Source: Theocolax elegans
Lineage: Eukaryota > Arthropoda > Insecta > Hymenoptera > Cerocephalidae
NCBI GenBank assembly: GCA_026168455.1
Contig: CM047425.1
Location: forward strand, 87,299,580-87,363,579
Length of the DNA: 64,000 nucleotides
Direction of reading: 5' to 3'
Positions 52,701 through 63,749 of this stretch are shown here, piece by piece. The notes below the pieces were generated by a model. That model made no database searches and had not been told where the DNA came from. It was given only the letters and a program-made list of their open reading frames with translations. The position numbers were made by a program, and so were the translations under genes. The first letter of the stretch is position 1. Every line of letters begins with the position of its first letter.

Positions 52701-54425
52701 AATTGCGCGCATTAAACGCGTGTTACGAACGAATGAATGGTCTTTTTTCACGCCTTTTATACGCGGGCACAAGTTTTTACGAGGCTTGTCGGATGAACTA
52801 ACTTTTTAAAGACTCTTGATAAATTAAAAGTTAGCTGTATATATGTATATTATAGGTTTTCCGGGAATAGAGTTATGAAGAAGTTTTATATGCACCTCGG
52901 CTCGAAAGTTTCTATTATTTTGATGCAAAGATTAACATTATTTTAGATTTTACTTTTCTTTATTGCGTTGTCCTCGGACATCTTTTACTTATAATTTTAC
53001 TATTGTTCACGAAGTGCAATTTACATTTTTTTGTTACATTAGTGCCTCAAGTACTTGTTTGCAAAATTATCTCACATACATTGTATTAAAATAGGCAATG
53101 CTATAATTAACTGGTGTATTTGCAATAAGAATAAATTACTATTAAGTATTAATTGCTGTTAACAAACGATTTATGGTACCAGTTTGCACGATATATGTGA
53201 ATCCAAAAATTAGTTAATTGCGATGCACCATGTGGGTGCTGTAGCGCCTCGTGTCGTCGTAAAAATATTGGTATTTTGGTATTTTTTGCGCGTGTACGTG
53301 AAAAGATATTGAAATCCTTTAATAGGTAAATACAATTTTTAATAATTTTATTCTATGATATAATCGGTCTATTTGAAAAACAATTTATCAAAGATAGAAT
53401 GACAAACCTTATATTCTCGATTATTCAACTTGAATATTCTCTGAAAAACACGAAAGATTGAAGCTTGGTAAAGCATAGCTGGCATTTTACAATCCGTGGC
53501 TATTCGAACGAACATTTTTAAAATATAGTGGTTTAACTCCACTGAATTTTTGTCGAACTGTTGAAATAGAATCGTTAAATTTCTAACGACTCTCACGTTT
53601 GCAAATCTATAAAAATCGATAATAAAAAATTTAATGAAATATATAAATGGAATTGTTTAAATAATTTAATAAGTCACCTATGTAGGAAATCCATAAAATC
53701 AAAATTTGATTCTTCGTATTGCGGTTGTTCGTCTTCTTCATCTTCATCCTCTTCATTTCCATCTATGAATACGTAGGCCAATAAATAAATAAAAACAGTT
53801 TTATTAAAAATCGATCAAATTTTTTTGTAAGTAAATCATGTCTTTGAATTTTTTTTGTTACCCCAGTATTTTTTTTATTCGGTAATTTATACTATTTTTG
53901 TTTGAATGAACTATGTGTGAATTTACAGTTTGCTTATGTCAATATAATACGGAGTACTTCTACAGTTTTTTGTTGTTACAAAAAAAGATAATTTTTATAT
54001 CGCTGTTCATCATATTTTATTTATTCTATTTATTAGTTGATGGACCTATTATTTTATTATAATTAATTACTAATTATACAAGTTAATTAAAAAAATAGAT
54101 AAAAAGTACGATTCAAAATGAACAAATAAAAATACCTACTTAACAAATTTAAATAAAAATAGATCATATATTTAATAGGTATTAATCTTTTAGTATTCCA
54201 TTAGGGATACCTTTCAGTTATGTTAAAAATATAGATCATACTTTCGCTTAATTCAATTTCACTTAAATCTGTTACTGAGCTTATACATGTAGTTTTGTAA
54301 GCTTTTAAATATTAAAAAGTAAATGTGTACATCCACATAATTCATACCATCGGAATTCAATGACCCTTCATCGTGACCTTCAGTGCCATTTTGATTTTGT
54401 ACACTGTCCACAGGTATTTCTTCTT
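43799..54425 (-). CDS. timeout: Timeout (timeless-2 / TIMELESS orthologue), C-terminal 787 residues, 5'-partial
   Basis: TIMELESS-family subunit of the nuclear fork-protection complex (partner TIPIN), acting in replication, checkpoint signalling and cohesion. Minus-strand exons in order: 54348-54425, 53678-53762, 53408-53606, 52414-52654, 51747-51847, 49552-49651, 49331-49462, 46345-46563, 45449-45730, 45049-45138, 44644-44970, 44412-44549, 44119-44325, 43799-43965. All phases agree. Content: acidic linker, then RFANVRVVRNL...KMFVRIATDCKMPAML (mid-TIMELESS), ELAAFAIFIFRGFAAVAARNP, two Myb-like helical segments (NAWSETEEDELRTLF; KEWSEEETAQLTELW), GLIYDSLRIKRSKPKIKEKL, a basic linker, the PARP1-binding-like block (SPSFQRFLRGLGIEPPDLEE), then a disordered SQ-rich acidic tail ending DDEDDE. 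Family members are usually 1,100-1,300 residues, so 400-500 N-terminal residues are missing upstream. This is timeout, not the circadian paralogue, as shown by these conserved blocks. Confidence 0.93.
44744..44938 (-). repeat. Thirteen-unit pentapeptide array with 12 SQ motifs in the timeout tail
   Basis: Minus-strand coding repeat of 15-bp units within exon 44644-44970. It translates to 13 tandem pentapeptides of pattern [K/T/S]-[S/T]-[A/V/S/T]-S-[Q/E], for example KSASQ, KSVSQ, TSSSQ, SSASQ, KTASQ; 12 units end in SQ and one in SE. Fragment residues 520-584. A block of three units (45 bp) is duplicated exactly (44,768-44,812 and 44,813-44,857). SQ is the minimal target of ATM/ATR kinases, and TIMELESS works in the ATR pathway, so this is a plausible SQ/TQ cluster domain. 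Phosphorylation is inference. Confidence 0.88.
45449..45730 (-). CDS. timeout: Timeout exon with PARP1-binding-like block
   Basis: Fragment residues about 385-479. An amphipathic N-terminal helix (MQEALQWLKESLEESLEDRD) leads to SPSFQRFLRGLGIEPPDLEE and AYWRVPAGLLPNTINNRCTL. This corresponds to the C-terminal domain of human TIMELESS that binds PARP1 (SPAFQALLRKLGVRPP, then FWRIPAKLSP). The exon is distinctly GC-richer than its neighbours, in line with strong conservation. Confidence 0.9.
46564..49330 (-). other. 2.8-kb intron of timeout
   Basis: AT-rich apart from GC-richer patches at about 46,840-47,110 and 48,340-48,700, the latter with clustered CpGs. Open frames in these patches (46906-47142, 48348-48539) show no known domain. 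Possibly intronic regulatory DNA. Confidence 0.5.
49331..54425 (-). CDS. timeout: Central helical region of timeout (seven exons)
   Basis: Fragment residues 1-312. After an Asp/Glu-rich linker (DGNEEDEDEEDEQPQYEE) comes FDFMDFLHRFANVRVVRN, then the conserved KMFVRIATDCKMPAMLYQAS helix pair, then ELAAFAIFIFRGFAAVAARN. Two Myb/SANT-like segments follow, each starting with a W-S-E-x-E-E motif, and then the very conserved DDPVGLIYDSLRIKRSKPKI block before a Lys/Arg-rich end. These blocks are diagnostic of TIMELESS/Tof1/Swi1-type proteins. Confidence 0.92.
49652..51746 (-). other. 2.1-kb intron of timeout
   Basis: AT-rich with one GC-richer patch at about 50,540-50,900. Open frames there have no recognised content. 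Confidence 0.5.
52655..53407 (-). other. Timeout intron
   Basis: A 753-bp intron with donor GTTTGT and acceptor GCAG. No recognisable element inside. Confidence 0.6.
53763..54347 (-). other. Timeout intron
   Basis: A 585-bp AT-rich intron (minus-strand donor GTATGA at 54347, acceptor TTCATAG ending at 53763). Nothing else is seen. Confidence 0.6.
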
Positions 54426-55194
54426 CTGGAACAAATAAAAAAAAGTTCTTTTACTAAATAAATTAATTAAGCTTTAAATATTTTTTAAGGACAATAAGAA
54501 GATAGCTAATCCGAAATACCAAGAGTTTATTGAGGGAAGGAGGAGGCACTGTAAAAAGGTGAATATACCGGATTCCAATCCATTCATGATTTCCCCCTAC
54601 AATCCCCGAATGAATTTCTTTTAATTAAACGATCCTGGAAAAGAAGATTACCGGCGTCGTAAATGCGATGAACGGGATTGCACATTTTTCTATTACGGAA
54701 TTAGGAAAATAAATTGAATGATGTAGAGACTTCTAAAAAAACGTTAATTAAGTTCCAACCCACAAAAGGATTTCACCTGCGCAGACAAGTTATACATTTT
54801 TATTTAAAAGTTGGAAACACATTTCAATTCCTACTTAATCCGCTAACGTTTTAACTGTCACTCGATTTAAGTGCGTTAAAATCGATATAAAACAATGACA
54901 GTAATTGATTTCCTTTCAAATAGTTATGTGAGAAGATTAAGCATCGATCTACCTTTTAAAAAAAATTTCGCAGCAGTTGCCGCTTCAATATTAGATCTAT
55001 ACATATAATAGCACACTTATTTACACTGCGACGTATATAGGGACAATTCAGACAAAATATATATAAATAAATATATACAGCACATGCGCTGGGTGTCCTC
55101 CAGGGCAAAATGGTCTATCCCCGAAAAAATATATATATGTAGCACAATAGGTATTTCAGGAATTTTATTTTCTTTTGCGTAAAAGATACATGTA

Positions 55195-56368
55195 CACTCA
55201 CCACCACATGCTTTTGCCCACCCTACGCAAAATTCACTAAAGATTAAAAGTTTTATTACTCAGGAGCAAAACATCGTAGCTCAAAAAATCCAACGCCATT
55301 CAAAAGAGCAGGTGAAAACCTTTAAAAAATGCTACTGTACAAGTAAAAAAGTTTAAATTTGAGTTTTTTATAAGTATTAAAAAGTGATGAAAAATTGCTA
55401 AAAATCATGCCTCATTTTGATCCGCTGCAGATTTAGTTCCCTTATTCGTAGCTTAAAAAAACCAACGGGGTTTGAAAGGTAATTGTTTTAGCTTTAAAAT
55501 GAGGGGTCGAACGTTTTTCTAACCCACTTTTTACCGATGTTAGCGCATTTTTTGTGAAAAAACATGCTTTTTTGGAAATGGGAATATTTCAAAGAAAAAG
55601 AGAGATAGAGAAAAACTTCAAAGAGAAAAAAGATGCTATTTTACTCACAGAATATAGATCTGCAGGTTAAAACGAGATTTGGACAAAAAATTTTTTTTCA
55701 ATTTTTTAGCATATCAAAAAACTAAAAAAACCTTTAATGAAGTTGTAGACAATGTAGCATTCTTTAACTTAATGTTATTCTATTATTTTTAAATTAAATT
55801 TTCTAAACTTAATCTACAACTTAATTAAAGGTTTTTTTAGTTTTTTGATATGCTAAAAAATTGAAAAAAAATTTTTTGTCCAAATCTCGTTTTAACCTGC
55901 AGATCTATATTCTGTGAGTAAAATAGCATCTTTTTTCTCTTTGAAGTTTTTCTCTATCTCTCTTTTTCTTTGAAATATTCCCATTTCCAAAAAAAGCGTG
56001 TTTTTTCACAAAAAATGCGCTAACATCGGTAAAAAGTGGGTTAAAAAAACGTTCGACCCCTCATTTTAAAGCTAAAACAATTACCTTTCAAACCCCGTTG
56101 GTTTTTTTAAGCTACGATTATGGGAACTAAATCTGCAGCGGATCAAAAAGAGGCATGATTTTTAGCAATTTTTCATCTCTTTTTAATACTTATAAAAAAC
56201 TCAAATTTAAACTTTTTTACTTGTACAGTAGCATTTTTTAAAGGTTTTCACCTGCTCTTTCGAATGGCGTTGGATTTTTTGAGCTACGATGTTTTGCTCC
56301 TGAGCAATAAAACTTTTAATCTTTAGTGATTTTTGCGTAGGGTGGGCAAAAGCATGTGGAGGTGAGTG
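55195..56368. mobile_element. Foldback / palindromic MITE-like element
   Basis: Two inverted arms, 55195-55749 and 55813-56368 (about 555 bp each), surround a 63-bp AT-rich spacer. By eye the arms differ at only a few scattered positions (about 97% identical). The ends are CACTCACC and GGTGAGTG, continuing ACATGCTTTTGCCCACCC on both sides, and are flanked by TA on each side (55193-55194, 56369-56370); a 6-bp duplication with one mismatch is also possible. No transposase is encoded. It is best described as a long-TIR, non-autonomous DNA element, probably of a TA-targeting superfamily. It lies within the presumed timeout intron. Confidence 0.88.
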
Positions 56369-56459
56369 TATGTATGCATATGTGTGCGTTGTGCAATACA
56401 ATAAAATATCCAGATATCGAGCAACTAATTGTACATTATTGATTTAGTGTACTTTCTAA

Positions 56460-56625
56460 ATGTGAATTAGTGAATATTCACTAAAAATATAGTGATAAGT
56501 CAGTCACTATCACCAAGTAGTAAATTGTTACTAATTCAATTAGTCAATATATACTATTTTAATAGTGAATATTCACTAATTTCGTGACAGTGACCGACGT
56601 ATCACTATTTCATTTTTAGAGAGTA
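56460..56625. repeat. Palindrome-rich segment with two copies of a 16-bp palindrome
   Basis: TAGTGAATATTCACTA occurs at 56468-56483 and again at 56563-56578, each a perfect palindrome. Several further TAGTGA/TCACTA half-sites lie between and after them (for example near 56,500 and 56,610). It starts about 100 bp after the foldback element but is not part of its arms. Confidence 0.75.
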
Positions 56626-57041
56626 ATAAAACATGAACTTGTCAATATGGTTTTAATACATGTTAAGGCATCACGTTATATTTGTAAATAAACATTTATC
56701 TTTTACATAGTTCAATGCTACAGATTAGAAACAATTTTCAATCATTATTACATCAATCATAGTACTTATTCACCGAATGATATGCATATATTGTATATGT
56801 ATCGTGAAAAACATTACATAAAATTTTTATGCTAAAAAAGAAAATATACGTTGAAGCTGAAAATATCTTTCAAGACGATTTATAATTTAAATATAATCAC
56901 GATAACACAAAGCTAGTAATCCTCCAAAAAGTTTGAAAATAAACAAATCCACTGGAGTATGGCAGTCGCCGAAAATCCTTATTAAATTAAGCAGGTCGAG
57001 CGCCCAGATGAAGGAAATAGAGAAGCAACGTAAATACATAG

Positions 57042-57042
<1 letters not shown>

Positions 57043-57080
<38 letters not shown>

Positions 57081-57083
57081 CGC
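57043..57083. repeat. (TA)n(GA)n microsatellite
   Basis: A TA run passes directly into a GA run. It marks the left edge of a GC-richer block. Confidence 0.85.
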
Positions 57084-57099
57084 GCATCCACGCACACGC

Positions 57100-57610
57100 A
57101 CGCACACAAAAGCTCATGGACGCCAATACAATTATAAGTTAAAATCTCAGAGGCCCCGGTAAGCCAACACGCGCACGCGATAAACCGTCAGTTTATCAGC
57201 GCCCCCGAGTCGACTTTTCATAATCCTCGCGTTTCGAGCGAAGCCCTCTTTCCGGATTTTATATATTAGAGACATAGTCCCCACGACAAACATCAAAAGA
57301 CGCTTTCAACCCCCAGGACCAGCGATTCCATTTCCTCTGGCGAACCCCTGGCCATTATCGCGGTTATCATCGAGCGCGCGCCCGGCTTGTCGGGGAGCGG
57401 AGGCTCGTAGGTATGGGGACTAAGGCCAAAAGATGGTTCGGGGAATTCCCGACGCGGCTTATTACGGTAATTAACACGGTGGTAGCAAAGGATGACAAGG
57501 GCGCTGTGGTGCCCTCGTAATAATAATGATAATGCGTACGCGATACAATCTCGGAGTGACAATAAAGCGAACGGATACTTTGACTGCATTCTCCGCATGA
57601 CATTGCTTTA
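57100..57610. promoter_or_regulatory. GC-rich block in the presumed timeout intron
   Basis: About 500 bp of CpG-rich sequence containing a small hairpin (GATAAAC and GTTTATC around 57,179-57,197). The minus-strand 101-codon frame at 57293-57598 shows no domain and probably reflects composition. Likely regulatory, without direct proof. Confidence 0.3.
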
Positions 57611-60600
57611 ATGTACTTTTAATGTGCTGCGCGTCGACGACGGTGTGAATTTATTGCTGGGGATTAATTTAAACCATTATAATAGGTATAAGTCTGCGTG
57701 CTCGACAAAAAATTCGTGCATACTTCATTTTTTCCTAATAATTTAATGCCCTCTTTTTATTCAATTTAACTATTAAATTTCATTTAAGCTAATGTCATCG
57801 TCCACTACCCAATACTTTTATACTTTCCAATAACTTTTCTCTTTTAAATAAATGCGAGATAAACTCTAATGGTTCTTTTTATTTAAATTAAGAAATATAG
57901 AAAGTTATCTTTCAAACTAAATATTATATATTTGTTACTCCAGAAAACTCAGTTGCATTAAATTTTTTTTTAAATATCTTTCTATGTTGTATACAAATTT
58001 TATTTCAAGCTCTGTTGTTTTAACTGCTAAAATGCATGCAAGATACAGTGGACTACGAATTCATAATGGATTGCGCTATTTCAACTGCGAAGAGTAACTA
58101 TTGCTTTGTCATTTTTAAGATGAAAAAGTACAAATAAAGCAACAATACATATTTTTCAGTAAAAACTAAATTTTTTTATGTGTACTATGTTTTGTAACAA
58201 ACTATTTTTAAATAGTAGATTTTAAACCTGAAATAATCATAGAAACATAGTTTCGTTTTTTCAATATTTACAAAATTAATAAAAAAGAGGTCATCTTTAA
58301 GGATTTTTTCTAAGCTTCCAATGCTGAATAATCAACATTTTATGGTATTTACTTGGTTTCTCCGTCAATTATGGTCATGTTCGTTATATGATAATAGTTA
58401 GTATCGTCCAATTTGTAAAGCTAAACACATTTTACACATTTTAGCCAACTTTAAACGCCTATAACTTTAATGCTTTGTAAAATAAAATCATTCTACATCG
58501 TTCAATACCAGGTTTTGATTTGAGTTTGATTCCATAAATGTGGAGCAGCGCTATAGCGTGTTGAATATCATTTATTAAAATTCACCATTTTCAGGCTACT
58601 ATAACTTTTTTAAAAAAAATTCAATCTTCGTAGAAACTTTTTGTCGAATCTGCAACTAATTTGTTAAACCAATTTTGATACATATACTACCGTATATTAG
58701 GTCAACTAGTGTTTCAGCGAAACAAATTTAAACATTTGTTTTAAACTACCAACATTTTAATTTTTGAGCTATCTAAATGAAAAAATTGTAAATTAAAAGA
58801 AATTATTAAAATTTTCAATTTTAGAGTTACGAAAACTCGAAAAATAACGGAATTGTTCATATATGTGTGTGTACAAAGATGACAAAGTTATATTTATCAA
58901 AGTACATACCAATCTACTAGTATCTTTCAATGCTCTACTTATATCTCTAATGCAACGTAATTAAATTAGATTTTGTAAGAATAATTCACTTTACCTTAAA
59001 AGTCAAGTAAAATTTAATAATTTGTTGCTTGCCAAGCAGTAAAGATGAGTTATTTAAGAAATAAATAATCATTGCTCCGAAGTTTTGAGATACAGGTAAG
59101 TAACTGAACTGATTAGGAATTCAATAGACCTCATTAGTAGAAGATATACATTGATCGCCAAACTTTCGAAATAAAGAATAAAAAAAGCTTCTTTAATACT
59201 TGTTCACAATTGCCAGATCCTTTACTTGTCAACTGGTCTTATTAAACATTCGTCGAAGTCACCCTTTCCTTTCTTTGTCAATTACAGCCTTCACGAATGC
59301 ATAAGCCTCTTTCGTCTCTTTTCACTTTTTTCCGTGAAGTTCGCAAGGGCGATCCGTCAGCTATTTTCCAAAACAAAACGAAACTCGCCGCAAACTCGCG
59401 GCAACTTTTCTTCGTCTTACGACCCGAAAGTAACTTCGTCGTGCGCTTGATTATTCAACCGAAACAAAGAATGCAAACGTAAAAAGGACACGCGACGAAC
59501 AAAAGAAGAAAACTCGAGAGGAAAAAAAGTGTCTGCGGAGTGTAAATACGTTAGTCTCTGCGTGTACAGAAAAATAATGATCACGATAAATAATGGCACA
59601 TCGACTTTTTACAAAAGTAAATGAGAAAATTAAGATAATAAGAAGGATAATAAGAATATAATACAATACATCTGGATAAGAAAAATCACACTAAAAGAAA
59701 GGTGATGTAGCTTATTTTGAAGACGTAGAACTAAAAGTTACTTAGGAGATTATAAGAATAGATTATTTGTGAAGAATTCATTCATTCGTGAATGCGAAAA
59801 TAGAAACATTTGTCAAAAGTTTTTGGGTATGAATATAATGTTATGAAAGTTTAACATTCTTGCAGAATAATGTTTTACCAATATTGTAATGTTGCGGAGA
59901 ATTGCGTGTCGGTCGAATATCTAATTAAAAAATAAATTAATTAAAATAGATTTAAAATAGATTATACATCTATCCGAATTTCATACTTTAATAGTTAAAG
60001 AAATGTTAAAATCTACAACCGAAGATATTTATTTTTTAATTGTCTGTCTATCTGTAATGAAATCTATTAAAAACGTATTATTTCATTAACATTCAAAAAT
60101 GTGTCCATCAATGTATTAAGAAAAAGAGGGTTAAAAAAGTATGTTGCAAAATAAAAATTGAATAGAAAGAAATATGAAAAAGATATAATAAGTATAAATT
60201 AAAGCGATACATATGTAACAGAAGACTTGTGCAAAAATTTAAAATAATTCAGTTAAATAAGATAAACAATTTGAACATCATTTTTGTTTATATTATGTAA
60301 ATAATTAAAAGTCGATTATAAATGCATGAAAGTATCTTAATGCTATACTATTTAACTAGATACTGAGGATCTTGTATTCGTAGTTTCAGGCGTGTCACGT
60401 GTGAAAGTTATGTTTACGTGCAGCACACGCAGGTGGCAATCCGATCCTTCGCATTTGCCAAATTTCCGTTGTAAGTTACGAAAGCTAAGCCTTATACAAC
60501 TTTACTAAGAGTATGTTTTAACTTCTCCGAATTCCTCAACGAATTTTGATTCGAGTTACTACAATCCATCGCAAAGGATACCGAGTCTAATTGACGAAAT

Positions 60601-61939
60601 TACTGTGACTACGTATTCTTATTGTTACGCATCTATTGTTATGTAAACAAATGTTTCGCCAACAAGTGCATTACAAAATGCTTTTTATGCGAAGAATATG
60701 GTTAGTTACTGTGTATTAATCGTATAAATATTATTACTTAAACATCAAATAATTAAATAGTAATTTAAAATCATTAACCTAAAATTAGAATACATTAAAA
60801 AATTAGATTGCTAATTATTCAAATAACGTTGTATTTACAAATTCTCTGACAATCCCGAATCCTATAAGTTTACTCTGCCGATCCATCTAAGACAGCCGAA
60901 ACTCAGGACGTAAACAAATTAACTAACGCGCCATCAATTTCCATAATTACCTATCTGAGCCGTGCGTAACGCAATTAAGCCGGCAACCTCCACCCCAGAC
61001 ATCGACCACATAATAGAGGCATGTCTAGACCCATAAAAGAAGGTGCAAGAAAAGAACGAAACTACTATCGAACCGACCTTTTTAATGAAATTACACCCCA
61101 CTTTACCTCGCCGAAAATTGTACACCCCCAACCGAAAAATAAAGAAAATTCTCCGCCAACTTTTTGCGTAGTTGCGTACGAAATCCGAAAACGAGATTTT
61201 CTCACCAACAGTTACGTCGAATCGACTCATCTTAGTGCTCTTATCTGTAAAAGGTGCAGCCTGGACTTGGTTTAATCTCCCTTACTTTTGCCGCAAATTT
61301 TCCCTGGTATGGATATTAAAGTGCTTGGCAAGTTTTTAGGCGCTTTCCTACTTTCTACTTCTTTGTCTTATCTTCCTTTTTAGTTAGCTGTTTTACTAAA
61401 TGGCCAATCGGAATTACAATTAGTAAATGCAATTATGGAGATTTATTAGCTTTATTATGTCTGATTTTACTCTTAAAAACAACGAAAAAACAAAGGTGAA
61501 AAAATAGTTAATTGCGGTTTTTCCTTTAAAAATGAATTGTTATTTATTGACATAATTTTAAAGTCAAATTTTGTGATAAGATTAATCAGAGAAGAGGGTA
61601 CAGTAACACCTGATGACACGTAATAATGTAAGATAATGCCGACACCATACATAGAGGAATTATTTCAGTATATTTGCATGTTTGATCTTGGATGTATAAT
61701 TCGTCTTAATCGATAAGTTTTCACTTGAAACATAAATTTCAATCAAATTTAAATAATTGTGAAAATAAAATTGTAAACCTCTGTAAATCATATTTTTAAA
61801 GAAGCGAATCACTATTAAATCCGAAGTTCAATATTCATAAAAATATATGACCAAACATAAAAGAGATTTTACCCCCTATATTTTCCAGCGTACTAAAAAA
61901 TTAATTCTTGAAGAAAGCAACATCAAAAATTCGTATAGA

Positions 61940-62500
61940 GGATGCATACTAGGTCACTCGTGCGAACGAAAAGAAAAAGAAAAAAAAAGCGAAAAAGTAA
62001 GAAAAATCTGGTCGCAAAGAATCCAGAATCTAGAATCCAGAATCCAGGAGTAATCCAAGGAAGCCACACTGGCAATTTGCTTTATCTGGCCACCTTGCAA
62101 CCACGCATCACGAAATTCCCACGCGCTTTGATTAAGTCGTAAAAGCCAGTACTGCATCGGTGCAACGTAAGACGCGCGCAAGCCCAAGGTGTTTATGGCG
62201 GTTTGATGTTGCAGCGGGGGCTTTTCGTCCGGGCGGAGATAGCGTTTGCTGTGAAGAAGGAAGAGCACGCGGGGCGGTACCCGAGCTCGTTTGCAAACCC
62301 GTCAGGAATTCCGTATTCCGTGCTCGTCAGACCCGGGCTCCGCTATTAGACCAGTAACTACTTATTCAAACCGGATCGCGCGTGCATGCGGACCCCGTCC
62401 CTATCTCTGCCCACCGTCTTGGCCCTGCTTTAGAATGACTCCCTTTCTCTCCCTCCCCCCAGCTCCCTCTTGGCTCGTGCTTCTCTTCCCTCGTTATTGC
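61940..62500. promoter_or_regulatory. GC-rich block with a short tandem repeat
   Basis: GC-rich sequence with CpGs at about 62,150-62,480. It is preceded by a short tandem repeat of an AATCCAG/AATCTAG-type unit at about 62,020-62,048. Frames on both strands (62291-62683 and 61954-62268) lack recognisable domains. Confidence 0.3.
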
Positions 62501-63749
62501 GTGGGGATCTCGACTCGATTAAGATTGGGTATTAGTTTGTTTGCCGAGCGTTTAGTCTTCGTTTTTAAACCGCTTGATTTCTCTTCTTTAATACGCGTAT
62601 TTGTATGCGTCTTATACACGAATTACGTGCGTTCATTGATGGACGTGACTAACTTCCTTCCACCTTGTTACCTTCTCATTTAATAACCATCGACAATAAA
62701 TATAAGTATATATTCGATATATACCTTTAATTACTATAAATTTAATGTTAAAATAATTCAATATTTTTAATAAGTATTCCTAGTTGTATTGAAATAAAAT
62801 GAATTGCTATTATACATTGACAAGTAGAGTGCTGGACCGCCGAGAAGCGTATTTATTGATAAAACTTTGTAGCTTGTTTTCCGTCACGTATCCTGTAAAC
62901 TTCAATATCGTACTGTATCTCGGAAACACGCAACGTTTTACCTGAGTATGTGTAAAATAAATATATTTCAGTTTTTTGACTGCTATTTCAAGTATGTAAA
63001 TAACACAAAATGCAAAGGAAGTAGATAAAGAACTTACTTTCATTTTTGTTTCAACACATAACCAGGAAAATATTTTATAAATACCAATTATTCGCTTATA
63101 AGGAGATATGAAAAATTTTGTAAATTTTTATTTGCATATTACTTCCATCTTCGTAAATGCATCAATTTCCAATAACTTTTTGACCTATGGGATACTCGTG
63201 CTTATATTAGCTGTTCACTTATTTTCTTTTGTATTCGTATAACATTAAAGTGCAGTATGTATAGTACTAGGAAATATGTATTACTCACAATGAAAATTAA
63301 TGTTATTTTCTCTTAAAAGGTATTATAATATTTACTTGACCCGTCAGAGTAATTATTGGCTAAATTAAATAGTAGCTTTTTGTAAGGGTGCAATCCGAAG
63401 GAAGCTTAATCAATTATTTGCACTTTAATTTCGCAAAACCAGTACATAAAGTTACTTTACATTTCCAAAAATATGATTTTGTTTTAAAATGCAATTCGAA
63501 AAGTTGCAATTTTATATAAAAGTGTCACGAAAATCAATGAAATTCGTGTCGTAATTGATAGTAATAATAATGTTTATTAATATCCAGAACGAGTAGTTAA
63601 TAATAGTGCAAGGTAAATCATAAATTGAAGAATCATCTTCGTGATATTATTTCCATCAATCGATCTGACGGTATAAAAATGTTGAATTAACTGTACTCCG
63701 GTTGCATTAATCGAATGTACAGACTCAATACGCTAAATCAAGTAAACTC

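Noticed and set aside
56207..56401. 64-codon minus-strand open frame at the right end of the foldback element
   Set aside because: It lies within the inverted arm and has no transposase features. It is part of the repeat, not a gene.
57293..57598. 101-codon minus-strand open frame in a GC-rich block
   Set aside because: No domain, no splice-supported extension, and composition-driven length. It does not match any part of timeout that I recognise.
62291..62683. 130-codon plus-strand open frame in the 62-kb GC block
   Set aside because: No known domain; another frame on the opposite strand is equally long. Judged to be a composition effect.
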